Notes: a model not told the origin generated them from the letters alone. A stretch of 64,000 nucleotides of DNA from JBBQCW01 sp038319025 (GCA_038319025.1 JBBQCW010000008.1:59681-123680); one strand, 5' to 3'. Shown: positions 1 through 9,889, counted from the stretch's first letter. Numbers and translations: made by a program.

Positions 1-2
1 CT

Positions 3-2816
3 GAGTTTGAGCGCGCCACGCGCCAGCATCTGGAGCAGGGTGCACAGGATGTCGCGGCACTCTCCCGCGCGCTGGAGGCGCGCCGCGAGGGCATCGCCCT
101 CCAGGTGACGGAGTTGGGTGATCGCGCGCTGGCGTTGGAGGACGAGCTCGAGGTCGAGGCGCTCGCGCGTACCCAGGCGATGGCCGAGCTGGCCGCCGAG
201 CGCGAGCGCGCCGACGCAGAGATCACGCTGCTTCAGCATGAGCTGGACCGTCGGGTCGAGGTTCACGAGGCGGTTCAGGCGCAGCTGGTGGCGCTCGGGG
301 CCGAGGTCGGGCGTGTGCGCGAGACGGCGGATGACGACGCGCAGCGTCGCGCTGCCGCCGAAGGTGTGCTGACCGAGGTCGGCCAGGCGACCCAGCGGCT
401 TCGCGCGGCGTTGGAAGCGCTGGAGCGCGAGCGCGATGACGCTCGCCTCCAGCTCGATCAGTCGCGGGCGGCGCTCAACGGCCGTGACGAGGACCTGGTG
501 CGCGCCCACGCCCAGCTCGACACGGCTCGCGGCGAACTGCAGCTCGTGCGCGCCGACGCCGGCCGGCAGGCGCTGGCGTTGGCGGATGCCGAGCAGGCCC
601 TCGCCGTCGTGCGCGCGACCGCCGACGATCTCCGTGTTCAGCTGGAAGGCGAGCGGCGGGAGCGTGAGTCGCTGGCGCTTCGCCTCGCTGGTGCTGAGGC
701 GCAGCTGCGCACACAGCTGGAAGGCGAGCGGCGAGCGTTTGACGAGAAGATCACGGCCGTCGAGCGGACGGTCGTCGTGCTGCGTGGACGACTGGCGGAG
801 GCCGCCGGCGATCTCGAACAACGGCTGGCCGACGAACGGGGGGCGCGAGTGGCAGCCGAGTCGGCGCTTGCCGTGCACCGTGAGGCAGCGGTCGCCGAGC
901 GTGACCGGCTGGAGAGCGTGCATGCCGCCGCGCTGGCCGAGCTGGCCGTCGTCCGCGATGCCGCAGTGCGAACGGCTGAATCCGTGCGCCTTGAAGTGGC
1001 GGCCGAGCTGACGGCCGCACAGGCAGAGGCCGTCACCGAACGGCGCCGGGCCGACGATGCCGCCGAGCAGGCACGGCTGCAGGTTGCCGTCGAGCTGGCC
1101 GCCGAGCGCGAGCAGGTCGCGCAGGTGCTGTTGCTCGAACGTGCGCAGGCCGCGAGCCTCCTCGCCGCAGAGCGTGAGCGGGCCGATCAGGGTGAGCAGC
1201 TGGCCGCCAACGTGCGCTCGGACCGCGACCGGCTGGCTGGCGAGCTGCACGAACGTCAAGAACTGGATGAGCACGTGCGGGCGACGCTGCAGACGCTGCG
1301 CACCCAACTCGACGACGTGCGCTGCCAGAGCGAGGCGCGCGCCGCCCGTGAGGCGGCCGTCGAAGATCTCGTAGCGGATTTGGTGGAAACCGCGGCGGCT
1401 CTCCGGCAGGGCTTTGACCGTGAGCTCGCCGCCGTGCGCCTGCAACTTGAGGCGACGACGGCCGCAGCCGGGGGAGCGATTGCGGCCGCCGTCGACGGCC
1501 GGGATCTCGCTGAGGCCGAGGATCGGCTCACGACGATGCGCACACAGCTGGAGGACTCTGCCTCCCGGCTGCGCCACGAGTTGGCTGACGAGCAGATCGC
1601 GCGCCGCACGGCCGAGTCGGCGCTGGCCGCCGAGCGCCTTCGGGCGGCGGCCGCCGATGAGGCCGATCCGCCCGTCGGCGATCAGGAGCTGCGGGCCGAT
1701 CTGATCGCCGAACTGGCCGCGCGCCGTGCTGCCGAGGATGACGCTCGCGCCGCGCTGGCGGCACTCGCGGCCGCGGAACGTGAGCTCTCACTGCTCCGCC
1801 GCGAGCACGGCGGCCGCACCGATGCGCTCGCCGTCGTCGAGGACCTGACCCGCGCCGCCCGCCGTCTGCGAGCAGAGACGGAGTCAGATGCTCCGAGGAC
1901 GGCCGCAACCGGCGTTGAGGTCCTCGCCGCCGTCGAAGCCCCCGCCGTCGCAGGCATCCCGCAGACTGCGGCCGTCCCTGACTGGGGCGCGCCGCCTCCC
2001 CGTCGCGCTGCGCTGGCCCGTGTCAACGCCGACGACTCCGCGCCCGCCCTCGTGCGTCCCCACATCGTGGCGCCGGCCGACCGTCGCGAGATCGCCTGGA
2101 TCCTGCCTGCCCTCCGACGCCTTGCCGACGAAGATCCTGCTCTGGCCGCGGCAGCGCTGATCGCGCTCCTGCCGGCTCAGGCGACGGTGGTGCCTCGTGA
2201 TCTGACGTACGACGTGACCATCCGCGACCACGGAACGTGGCGCGTTGCGCTCAGCGACGGTGAGGGCAACGTTTCCCGTCCGACCCGTGGTGCCGGCGGC
2301 ACCACGGTCACGGTGGTCGGGGACCTTGCCTCCCTGGCTCCCCTGGCGGCCGGGGGCGTTCGGCGTCGCTCGGCGGGGATGGAGTTCACCGGCACCCGTC
2401 GCCACCTGCGCAAGCTGCTGAGGGCGCGGCGCGAGCCCGTGCTGCTGAGCGACCTGCATCACGCGGGCGTGCACGTCCCACCGGGCGTCCTGCTCGGGCT
2501 ACTGGTTCGTGCGGTCCCCGCGGAACTGACGGTCGGGCACGACGTTGAGGTGGACTACCTGGTCCCCGGCGAGCAGGGCGGGCTGTGGCGCATCATCGTG
2601 CGGGCTGGGCACGCACCGGTGCTGACGGTCCCCGCCGACGAAGATCCTGCCCCCGACGCCACGGTGCGCATCGCCTCCCAGGCGCTGCTCCCGCTGCTGA
2701 CCGCACTACCCCTGCCGCCAGGTGAGCGTCTGCTCATCTCAGGCGATGTGGACGCTGCACGCCTGCTGGCCGGCTGGTTTGCCCAGGCGCAGGGCCTGGC
2801 GCCCGAGCCACGCTGA
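3..2816 (+). CDS. Long coiled-coil protein with C-terminal SCP2-like modules (5' end outside window)
   Basis: The frame is open without a stop to the left edge and the upstream codons continue the same heptad-like Ala/Glu/Arg/Leu composition, so the true start is probably before base 1; GTG at 105 is only the first internal start. About 600 visible residues are predicted coiled coil. The last ~260 residues are globular: two stretches resemble SCP2-type modules, recognisable by an alternating strand, a 'GDLASLAPLAAGG'-like segment and a second 'RIASQALLPLLTAL' segment followed by a short Gly-Asp turn and helix. No signal peptide or membrane segment is visible in the part present. It ends 100 bp before dnaE on the same strand. 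Function is unknown; a structural or scaffold role is possible. The SCP2 assignment is inference from pattern only. Confidence 0.75.
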   Translation, partial: EFERATRQHLEQGAQDVAALSRALEARREGIALQVTELGDRALALEDELEVEALARTQAMAELAAERERADAEITLLQHELDRRVEVHEAVQAQLVALGAEVGRVRETADDDAQRRAAAEGVLTEVGQATQRLRAALEALERERDDARLQLDQSRAALNGRDEDLVRAHAQLDTARGELQLVRADAGRQALALADAEQALAVVRATADDLRVQLEGERRERESLALRLAGAEAQLRTQLEGERRAFDEKITAVERTVVVLRGRLAEAAGDLEQRLADERGARVAAESALAVHREAAVAERDRLESVHAAALAELAVVRDAAVRTAESVRLEVAAELTAAQAEAVTERRRADDAAEQARLQVAVELAAEREQVAQVLLLERAQAASLLAAERERADQGEQLAANVRSDRDRLAGELHERQELDEHVRATLQTLRTQLDDVRCQSEARAAREAAVEDLVADLVETAAALRQGFDRELAAVRLQLEATTAAAGGAIAAAVDGRDLAEAEDRLTTMRTQLEDSASRLRHELADEQIARRTAESALAAERLRAAAADEADPPVGDQELRADLIAELAARRAAEDDARAALAALAAAERELSLLRREHGGRTDALAVVEDLTRAARRLRAETESDAPRTAATGVEVLAAVEAPAVAGIPQTAAVPDWGAPPPRRAALARVNADDSAPALVRPHIVAPADRREIAWILPALRRLADEDPALAAAALIALLPAQATVVPRDLTYDVTIRDHGTWRVALSDGEGNVSRPTRGAGGTTVTVVGDLASLAPLAAGGVRRRSAGMEFTGTRRHLRKLLRARREPVLLSDLHHAGVHVPPGVLLGLLVRAVPAELTVGHDVEVDYLVPGEQGGLWRIIVRAGHAPVLTVPADEDPAPDATVRIASQALLPLLTALPLPPGERLLISGDVDAARLLAGWFAQAQGLAPEPR

Positions 2817-2912
2817 GAACAGCCGTCCGCTCGACTCGACATCGCGACAGTGCGCGCGCGGGAGCTCCGCAATGTGCGGGAAATGAGCTCGGCCGTCGTC
2901 CGGTCGGCAACC

Positions 2913-2918
2913 TAGGAT
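2913..2918 (+). promoter_or_regulatory. -10 box TAGGAT for leaderless dnaE
   Basis: TAGGAT is followed by 7 nt and then an in-frame GTG at 2926, which would be the transcription start. It overlaps the ATG at 2917. Confidence 0.5.
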
Positions 2919-2925
2919 GGACGCC

Positions 2926-5900
2926 GTGGCCGCGCTGAACTTCTCGCACCTGCACGTCCACTCGGAGTACTCGTTGTTGGACGGTGCCTGCAACATCGAC
3001 GCGCTCGCCGCGCGAGCCGCCTCATTCGATCAGCCGGCCCTGGGTCTCACCGATCACGGCGTGATGAACGGTGCGATTGAGCACTACCTCGCCTGCCGTA
3101 AACACGGCATCAAGCCGATTCTCGGTTGCGAGATCTACCTCGTGGACGATCACACGGTCCGAGGGCCCGGCACGCCCAAGGTCGAGCGCAACCACCTCAC
3201 GCTGCTGGCGTCCTCCAACGCCGGGTATCGCAACTTGGTCAAGCTCACGTCGCTGGGCTTCCTGGAAGGGCTGGCTCGCGGCAAGCCCAACCTGGACATG
3301 GCTCAGCTGGCCGCCCATAGCGAGGGCGTCATCGCGCTCACGGGCTGCCTGGCTTCCCGGTTCTGTCGTCGCCTGGTGGACGGGCGCGAGGCCGATGCTC
3401 GCGCCCACGCTGACGACCTGTTGCAGGCCTTCGCGGCGGAGAACGTGTACTTCGAGGTCCAGAAGAACGGCATCGACGATCAGAACAAGGCCAACGAGGG
3501 CATCGTCAAGATCGCTCGTGAGGTCGGTCGGCCGATCGTCGGCACGGGCGACGTGCACTACCTCCGTGAGGAGGACCATCACCACCACACCGCGCTGTTG
3601 TGCGTGCAGACGAAGTCCACGCTGGAGAACCCGAAGATGGTCTTCGCGACCAACGAGTTCTTCCTCAAGACCAGCGAGCAGATGGCGCAGGCGTTCGGCG
3701 AATGGCCGGAGGCGATCGCCTCCACTGCGGAGATCACCGACCGTTGCGAGGTCGAGCTGGAGCTCGACGGCACGCTGATTCCCAGCTACCCGATGGAGGG
3801 GGATCCGCGCGACGAGCGCACCTACCTTCACGACCTGGTCTACGCCGGGCTGCGCGCCCGCTACGGGGACCCTGTGCCGGCCGACGCCGTCGCCCGCGCG
3901 GAGATGGAGCTCGCCGTCATCGATCGGATGGGCTTCAACGCCTACTTCCTGATCGTCTGGGATTTCGTCAGCTGGGCCAAGAACAACGGCGTTGCGGTGG
4001 GCCCCGGCCGCGGCTCGGCCGCGGGATCGATCGTGTCGTACTGCCTGAGCATCACCGACCTCGATCCGCTGCGCTACGACCTGCTATTCGAGCGCTTCCT
4101 GAACCCCGAGCGGGTGTCGATGCCGGACATCGACATCGATTTCTCGGTGCACGGTCGGGAACGGGTCATGCATTACGTGACGGAGAAGTACGGCCGCGAT
4201 GCGGTCGCTCAGATCATCACCTTCGGCCGCATGTTCCCTCGGGCGGCGACCAAGGACGCCGCCCGCGTGCTGGGCTTTGACTACGGCGTCGGTGACCGGT
4301 TGAGCAAGCTGATTCCCGACCCGCAGCAGGGGCGCCCGCCTTCGTTCGAGGACTGCCTGAAGCCGGGTCAGGATCTGCGCAAAGCCTACGATTCGGACGC
4401 GGACGCCAAGCGCGTGATCGACGTGGCCCGAGGGCTTGAGGGCATCGTGCGCAACTCCTCGATCCATGCCGCGGCGGTGGTGATCGCCGACCGGCCGCTC
4501 ACGGAGATCGTGCCCCTGCAGCTCGCCGAGGCTCAGGAGAAGGACGCGGACGGCAACAAGGTCCAGCGGCAGGTGACCCAGTTCTCGATGAAGCCCGTGG
4601 AGAAGCTCGGGCTCCTCAAGATGGACTTCCTGGGGCTGCGCAACCTGGACGTGATCGAGGATGCGCTGGACATCATCGAGCGCTCCACCGGTACCCGCCC
4701 GAACATGACGGACCTGCCGCTCGACGATCCCAAGACCTACGCCATGCTGTCGCGCGGCGAGTCGGTCGGGGTGTTCCAGTTCGAGTCCGAGGGGATGCAG
4801 GAGGCGCTGCGGCGCGTCGGCCCGACGGAGTTCGACGACCTCATCGCCCTGGTGGCTCTGTACCGGCCCGGGGCGATGGATCAGATCCCGGCCTACGCCC
4901 GGGGCAAGCGAGATCCAGCGACGGTCCGGATCGCCGACGAGCGCCTTGAGCCGATCCTCGAGCCCACCAAGGGCGTCGTGCTCTATCAGGAGCAGTCGAT
5001 GCAGATCGCCAAGCTGCTGGCGGGGTTCAGCGGTGCCCGCGCGGACGATCTGCGCAAGGCGATCGGTAAGAAGGACCGCGAGGCGATGGGCAAGCTCAAG
5101 CCCGAGTTCTATGAGGGTTGCCGTGCGTCGGGGACGGCCGCCGATGTGGTCGACTCGCTCTGGCAGACGAACGAGAAGTCTGCCGACTACTCCTTCAACA
5201 AGTCCCACGCGGCCTGTTACGCGCTGATCGCCTACCGCACCGCCTGGTTGCGTGCCAACCACCCGGCTGAGTACATGGCCGCCCTGATCTCGTCGGTCAT
5301 GGACACGAAGGACAAGGTCCCGTTCTTCGCCGCCCGCTGCGAGGACATGGGCATCGAGATCCTCCCGCCTGATGTGAACCTGTCCGACCATGAGTTCGTC
5401 GTCGTCGAGGGCGACATCCGGTTCGGCCTGGATGCCGTGAAGGGCGTCGGGTTCGCTGCGGTCGAGGCGATCAAGCATGGCCGCGAGGAAGGCGGTCCGT
5501 ACGAGACGCTGTGGGACTTCTGCGCTCGGGTTGACAGCCGGGCCGTCAACCGCAGGGCTATCGAGGCGCTCATCCGCGCAGGTGCCTTTGGTTCAACCGG
5601 GGCCAGCCGCAAGGGCATGCTGTCTGTGGTCGAGGCCGCGCAGTCCGCGGGCCAGCAGACCCAACAGGACGCAGAAATCGGCCAGGGGACGATCTTCGAT
5701 TTGGCCGAGGAGCCCTCCGGCCCGGCACCCGGCAGCGCGGCCGCTGCGTTCGCCGCCCCGACGCATCCCCCGATCCCGCCCGATGAGTTCGACCAAGCCG
5801 ATCTGCTGGCTGCGGAGAAGGAGGCCATCGGGATCTACATCTCCGCGCACCCCCTGAAGGAGGTGCGGGATGCGATGCGGCTGAAGACAGACCATCCGAT

Positions 5901-6471
5901 CCGCGAGTTGGCCACCGTCAAGGACGGCGCTTGGGTCACCGCCGGTGGGATCGTCACCGCAGCCCGCAAGATCACCACGCGGGCGGGGAAGCCGATGATG
6001 TTCGCGACGATCGACGACCTCGAGGCCAGCATCGAGATGCTGATCTTCGAGAAGGTGCTCGCCGAATACCCGGGCACGCTCGCGGCGGACGAGATCGTCC
6101 TCGTGCGCGGCCGCGTCGAACACGGCGACGGCGGCAAGCGGACCCTGATCGCACAGACGGTCGAGCCGTTCCGCCCCAGCGAGGCCGAGGCCCGTGCGGC
6201 TCGAGAAGCGGCGGCGCTGCTGCCGGTGCTGCCTGTCGGCCCGGCGCTGATGACCGTTCGGCTCGATGCCACACACGCGGCGCCGTCGGTGATCGATGAC
6301 CTCAAAGAGGTCCTGGGGCATTTCCCCGGTGACGCCGAGGTGGTTCTGGCGATCGAAACTACGGCCGGCTCACGCACATTGCGGCTGGGGCCGAGCTACC
6401 GCGTCGCCCCGACGCCGAGCCTCCGAGCGGAACTGGAGCACGTTTTGGGGGCCGCCGCGATCGGTGCCTGA
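2926..6471 (+). CDS. dnaE: DNA polymerase III subunit alpha
   Basis: Replicative DNA polymerase, C-family. The N-terminal PHP domain begins with HLHVHSEYSLLDG. The catalytic palm carries PDIDIDF about 400 residues in, with two of the metal-binding aspartates, followed by the finger region and a C-terminal OB fold (about residues 1000-1080) with the sequence WVTAGGIVTAARK. Length (about 1181-1184 aa) is normal for DnaE1. The frame also has an ATG at 2917, but a TAGGAT -10 box overlaps that codon and places the transcription start on GTG 2926, so I prefer the later start. A stem-loop follows the stop at 6501-6542. DnaE1 identity is firm; the start is less certain. Confidence 0.97.
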   Translation: MAALNFSHLHVHSEYSLLDGACNIDALAARAASFDQPALGLTDHGVMNGAIEHYLACRKHGIKPILGCEIYLVDDHTVRGPGTPKVERNHLTLLASSNAGYRNLVKLTSLGFLEGLARGKPNLDMAQLAAHSEGVIALTGCLASRFCRRLVDGREADARAHADDLLQAFAAENVYFEVQKNGIDDQNKANEGIVKIAREVGRPIVGTGDVHYLREEDHHHHTALLCVQTKSTLENPKMVFATNEFFLKTSEQMAQAFGEWPEAIASTAEITDRCEVELELDGTLIPSYPMEGDPRDERTYLHDLVYAGLRARYGDPVPADAVARAEMELAVIDRMGFNAYFLIVWDFVSWAKNNGVAVGPGRGSAAGSIVSYCLSITDLDPLRYDLLFERFLNPERVSMPDIDIDFSVHGRERVMHYVTEKYGRDAVAQIITFGRMFPRAATKDAARVLGFDYGVGDRLSKLIPDPQQGRPPSFEDCLKPGQDLRKAYDSDADAKRVIDVARGLEGIVRNSSIHAAAVVIADRPLTEIVPLQLAEAQEKDADGNKVQRQVTQFSMKPVEKLGLLKMDFLGLRNLDVIEDALDIIERSTGTRPNMTDLPLDDPKTYAMLSRGESVGVFQFESEGMQEALRRVGPTEFDDLIALVALYRPGAMDQIPAYARGKRDPATVRIADERLEPILEPTKGVVLYQEQSMQIAKLLAGFSGARADDLRKAIGKKDREAMGKLKPEFYEGCRASGTAADVVDSLWQTNEKSADYSFNKSHAACYALIAYRTAWLRANHPAEYMAALISSVMDTKDKVPFFAARCEDMGIEILPPDVNLSDHEFVVVEGDIRFGLDAVKGVGFAAVEAIKHGREEGGPYETLWDFCARVDSRAVNRRAIEALIRAGAFGSTGASRKGMLSVVEAAQSAGQQTQQDAEIGQGTIFDLAEEPSGPAPGSAAAAFAAPTHPPIPPDEFDQADLLAAEKEAIGIYISAHPLKEVRDAMRLKTDHPIRELATVKDGAWVTAGGIVTAARKITTRAGKPMMFATIDDLEASIEMLIFEKVLAEYPGTLAADEIVLVRGRVEHGDGGKRTLIAQTVEPFRPSEAEARAAREAAALLPVLPVGPALMTVRLDATHAAPSVIDDLKEVLGHFPGDAEVVLAIETTAGSRTLRLGPSYRVAPTPSLRAELEHVLGAAAIGA

Positions 6472-6500
6472 CCGGTTTCACTCTAGATTTCACGATTTGG

Positions 6501-6542
6501 TGCGGAGAACGGCTGAGGGGACGAGCCGGAAGTTTCTCCGCA
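6501..6542 (+). terminator. Stem-loop downstream of dnaE
   Basis: Outer arms TGCGGAGAA (6501-6509) and TTCTCCGCA (6534-6542) pair perfectly; inner arms CGGCT (6510-6514) and AGCCG (6524-6528) extend the stem, with a 5-nt bulge on one side. There is no U-tract. It lies between convergent dnaE and nfo, so a terminator is the simplest reading. The rest of 6472-6647 holds a weaker GC-rich inverted repeat (6572-6578 with 6605-6611) and no gene. Confidence 0.5.
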
Positions 6543-6647
6543 TGGCGAGGACACGGCAGTATCGTCCCGCCTGGCCCCTCGCTCTTCCGCTGGACCGGGG
6601 GCGGGGGGCCACCATGCCTTGCGGCCAGTGGTCCTGACCGTAGGTGC

Positions 6648-7532
6648 TCAGCGGCGAGCTTTCAGCCCCTGCTGTCGCAGCGCTCGCGCGTAGTCCATAT
6701 CAGCGAGTGTCGGGCCTTTGCGATCCGGCCCAGGGGTCTCCAACACGCAGGCCAGGCCCTCAAAACGGGGCTCAGACAGGAAGGCCGCGCAACCGTCCTC
6801 CCCGATCTCGCCGTCGCCCAGGTCGGCGTGGCGGTCGCGGTTGGAGCCCAGCGGCATCTGGGAGTCGTTCGCATGCAACCCGCCCAGGCGCTCGGCGCCC
6901 ACCGTTGCGTCGAAGTCGTCCATCACGGCACTGAGGCTCTGGATCGACCGCACGTCGTAACCGGAGGCCAACAGGTGGCAGGAGTCCAGGCACACGCCAA
7001 TCCGCGGCCCGCCGTCGGCGGCATCGATGAGGTCGCGCAGTTCGGCGAAGGACCGGCCGAGCGTGCCCCCCGCGCCCGCGGTGTTCTCCAGCAGCAGCGG
7101 GCAACTGTCGGTCTCCGCCAGTGCCTGTTGGAACATCGCACCGGCGCGTTCGATGGCCGGCGGCACCGGGCCGGTCTTCGCCGAACCTGGGTGCAGCACA
7201 ACGCCCGCCGCTCCGATGGCGTCTCCGATGCGCAGCGACTGGATCAGCGACGCGAGGGACTTGCTCGCGATCTCCTCATCGTCGGAGGCGCAGTTCAGCA
7301 GGTACACAGCATGGATCAGTACCGCGTCCACGTCGCTCGCGGCCAAGGCTTCGCGCATCGCGGCAAAGTCCTCCTCGCCGTACGCCGTGGGCCGCCACAT
7401 CCGGGGCGACTGGTTGAAGATCTGGATGCTGCGGCAGCCGAGTTCGGCCCCCCGCCCGACGGCCTTGTCCAAGCCTCCCGCGGGGGAGACGTGCGCGCCG
7501 ATCATGCCTTCGTTAGGTTCAGGGACAGGCAT
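6648..7532 (-). CDS. nfo: Deoxyribonuclease IV (AP endonuclease)
   Basis: Endonuclease IV of base excision repair, a zinc-dependent TIM barrel that cuts 5' to abasic sites. The sequence shows the family opening MIGAHVSPAGGLDKAV, then GVVLHPGSAKTG, LLLENTAGAGGTLG and GVCLDSCHLLASGYD, and a late HANDSQMPLGSNRDRHADLGDGEIG with metal-binding His and Asp residues. Two starts are possible: ATG at 7532, preceded by GGAG at short spacing and overlapping the gltX start in the palindrome CATG, or ATG at 7505, which gives the more usual N-terminus. The gene is divergent from gltX. Family identity is clear. Confidence 0.93.
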   Translation of the reverse strand: MPVPEPNEGMIGAHVSPAGGLDKAVGRGAELGCRSIQIFNQSPRMWRPTAYGEEDFAAMREALAASDVDAVLIHAVYLLNCASDDEEIASKSLASLIQSLRIGDAIGAAGVVLHPGSAKTGPVPPAIERAGAMFQQALAETDSCPLLLENTAGAGGTLGRSFAELRDLIDAADGGPRIGVCLDSCHLLASGYDVRSIQSLSAVMDDFDATVGAERLGGLHANDSQMPLGSNRDRHADLGDGEIGEDGCAAFLSEPRFEGLACVLETPGPDRKGPTLADMDYARALRQQGLKARR

Positions 7533-8859
7533 GAGACTCCGTTTCGCTCCTTCTCCGACCGGCACGCTCCACATCGGTGGCGCACGCACGGCGCTCTACA
7601 ACTGGCTCGTGGCCCGGCATTCCGGTGGCACGCTCGTACTGCGGATCGAAGATACCGACCGCGAGCGTTCGACCCCCGAGAACGTCGAGCAGATCCTGGA
7701 CGCTTTGCGGTGGCTGGAACTCGATTGGGACGAGGGCCCGATCATGCAGACGAGCGCCGAGGCCCGGCACCGCGCGGTGATCGGGGAGCTGCTCGCCTCC
7801 GGGCACGCGTATCGCTCCAACGCGACCGGTGACGACGTGAAGGCGTTCAAGGCTCTGCACGGGGACGAGCGTGGGTTCCGCGGGGAGGACGAAGGAGAGG
7901 GCGCGGTTCGTCTGCGCGTGCCCGATGCAGGCGAGACGGTCGTGCACGACCTGATCCGCGGGGACACCACGTTCGCCCACACCCATCTGGACGACCCCGT
8001 CATCGCTCGCGCGGACGGGACGCCGCTGTACAACTTGGCGGTCGCCATCGACGATCTGGATGCCGGCATCACGCACGTGGTGCGCGGCGCCGACCACGTG
8101 TCCAACACTCCTAAGCAGCTGCTCGTGTTGCAGGCGCTCGGGGCCCCGCAGCCTGTCTACGCCCATCTGCCGCTCCTGCATGGTCCTGACGGGAAGAAGC
8201 TGTCCAAGCGCCACGGAGCGGCGTCGGTGCAGGAGCTGCGCGATGCCGGCTATCTGCCCGCCGCCGTGCGCAACTACATCGCCCTGCTCGGCTGGGGGGA
8301 CACCGACGACGAAACCCTCATCAGCACTGAGCAACTGGTTCAACGCTTCGACGTGACCCGCGTGTCCAAGAACCCGGCTCAGTTCGACGAGGTCAAGCTG
8401 CGTTGGATGAACGGCCGCTACCTGCGCGAGCTGTCCTCGGAGGACCTGACGGCGACGCTGGAGGAGTACACGGGTCGCTCCGGCTTGGGACCGAGCGTCG
8501 AGATCTCCCGCGAGAAGGTGCAGACGCTGGCGGATTTCTGGCCCCTGGCCGGGTTCATCCACGACGGACCGGCCGACGATCCGCAGGCACGCGAGCAGTG
8601 GCTGGATGACGATGGTCTCGCCGCACTGGCTGAGGTGCGTGTCGCGTTGGCCGCCGTCGAGCCGTGGGCCGCTGACGGCCTGGAGGCTGCGCTGCGCGGC
8701 GTCGTGGCAGTTCGCGAGGTCAAGCCCAAGGCCGTCTTTCAGCCGGTGCGCGTGGCCATCGCTGGAACCACGATCTCCCCGGGGATCTGGGAGACACTCG
8801 ACGTGCTCGGTCGTGACGAGTCACTGCAGCGCATCGACGCCGCGATCGCCGCCGGCTGA
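7531..8859 (+). CDS. gltX: Glutamyl-tRNA synthetase
   Basis: Class I aminoacyl-tRNA synthetase charging glutamate. The start ATG at 7531 gives the canonical MRLRFAPSPTGTLHIGGART with the HIGH-type motif at residues 14-17; the KMSKS-type motif appears as KLSKRHG near residue 222. AGGGA lies 5 nt upstream. At 442 aa it is shorter than the usual 470-490, mostly in the C-terminal anticodon-binding part. The open frame extends upstream antisense to nfo, but nothing there resembles GltX. gatCAB in this window implies that Gln-tRNA is made by transamidation, so this enzyme may be non-discriminating (inference). Confidence 0.97.
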   Translation: MRLRFAPSPTGTLHIGGARTALYNWLVARHSGGTLVLRIEDTDRERSTPENVEQILDALRWLELDWDEGPIMQTSAEARHRAVIGELLASGHAYRSNATGDDVKAFKALHGDERGFRGEDEGEGAVRLRVPDAGETVVHDLIRGDTTFAHTHLDDPVIARADGTPLYNLAVAIDDLDAGITHVVRGADHVSNTPKQLLVLQALGAPQPVYAHLPLLHGPDGKKLSKRHGAASVQELRDAGYLPAAVRNYIALLGWGDTDDETLISTEQLVQRFDVTRVSKNPAQFDEVKLRWMNGRYLRELSSEDLTATLEEYTGRSGLGPSVEISREKVQTLADFWPLAGFIHDGPADDPQAREQWLDDDGLAALAEVRVALAAVEPWAADGLEAALRGVVAVREVKPKAVFQPVRVAIAGTTISPGIWETLDVLGRDESLQRIDAAIAAG

Positions 8860-8888
8860 GCGGCGCCCCCGGCCGGTCTTCCTCGTCC

Positions 8889-9863
8889 ATGGCCCGCGCC
8901 CCTTCAACCCCGACTCCCATGCCGATTGACGCGCAGGCCGGTCTTGCGGTGCTGGCGAGGTTCCCGGCATTGTCGGAGCCGGTCGACCGGCTGACCGCCA
9001 TCGTCGATGCGTCGCCCATCCCGACGGCCGCGGCGGTGGCCGCGGTGGAAGGGGATGTCGCGCTGTCGTTGGCTGTCCTGCGTACGGCAAACGGCCAAGC
9101 GGGGCCTTGGCATGGGCGTGTGGACTCGGTGCTGCAGGCCGTCGTCCTGCTGCAAGGAGCAGGTCTTCGGGAGGCTCTGGACGGCTTGCCGACTATCGAC
9201 TTTCTGGAGCGCTCCGGGCCGTGGGGCACGTGGCCGGAGCAGATGTTTCGCCACGCGGGCGCCACGGCCAGAGCCGCCGATCGGTTGGCCGTCTACACCG
9301 TGCATCGCCACCGCGATCGACTGGTCACTGCAGCACTGCTGCACGACATCGGACGCCTGGCGCTCATCGGGCTGGGGTCCGACAACGACAGCGCCCATGC
9401 GGCGGCGGGGGCGGCAGTGCTTCGCGCAGCCGGGTGCCCGGAATCACTGGCGGAGCCGGTTGAGCATCACCACGATCCGTCAGCGCAGGGCGACGGGGCC
9501 TACGTGCACGCGGCTGACCTGCTGGCGCACGAGGCGGCCGGCGACGACCCCCAGTCGGCCGTCGCGCTGCTTCCGGCCGTTCGGGCGCTCGGCCTTCGCT
9601 GGCGTGATCTGCGGGCGATGCTGTTCGACCTTCCCGACAGCCGCGACCTGCCCGCCCGGGCGGTTGACCCTTGCCCGCTGTCGGCGCGGGAGCTGGATGT
9701 GCTCGAACGGCTGGCCGCCGGCGCGGTCTACAAGCAGATCGCTCATGACCTCTCGCTGTCGGTCAGCACCGTCCGTACGCACCTGCACAACATCTACGGC
9801 AAGCTGGGCGCGGCCGACCGCGCGCAGGCCGTACTGACGGCCCGACGACACGGCTGGGTGTGA
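8889..9863 (+). CDS. HDOD-domain protein with C-terminal LuxR-type HTH
   Basis: A 324-residue regulator. Residues ~20-230 resemble an HDOD domain: FPALSEPVDRL, a 'VALSLAVLRTANG' helix pair, and an HD-like AALLHDIGRLAL; a later VEHHHDP follows. Residues ~258-320 are a LuxR-type helix-turn-helix beginning LSARELDVLERLAAG, with KQIAHDLSLSVSTVRTHLHNIYGKLG as recognition region. No receiver domain or membrane segment is present. ATG at 8919 is an alternative start. HDOD proteins link signalling and nucleotide responses; DNA binding by the C-terminus is well supported, the signal sensed is unknown. It lies 29 bp after gltX, so co-transcription is possible. Confidence 0.85.
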   Translation: MARAPSTPTPMPIDAQAGLAVLARFPALSEPVDRLTAIVDASPIPTAAAVAAVEGDVALSLAVLRTANGQAGPWHGRVDSVLQAVVLLQGAGLREALDGLPTIDFLERSGPWGTWPEQMFRHAGATARAADRLAVYTVHRHRDRLVTAALLHDIGRLALIGLGSDNDSAHAAAGAAVLRAAGCPESLAEPVEHHHDPSAQGDGAYVHAADLLAHEAAGDDPQSAVALLPAVRALGLRWRDLRAMLFDLPDSRDLPARAVDPCPLSARELDVLERLAAGAVYKQIAHDLSLSVSTVRTHLHNIYGKLGAADRAQAVLTARRHGWV

Positions 9864-9883
9864 GGCTCGGGCAACAGGTGTTC

Positions 9884-9889
9884 TAGCCT
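9884..9889 (+). promoter_or_regulatory. -10 box TAGCCT before the Rrf2 gene
   Basis: TAGCCT is followed by 9 nt and then ATG at 9899, predicting a very short or absent 5' leader. Confidence 0.45.

Noticed and set aside
6543..6647. Small RNA between dnaE and nfo from a TATCGT box at 6560
   Set aside because: A -10-like hexamer alone, with GC-rich inverted repeats typical of this DNA, is too weak to call.
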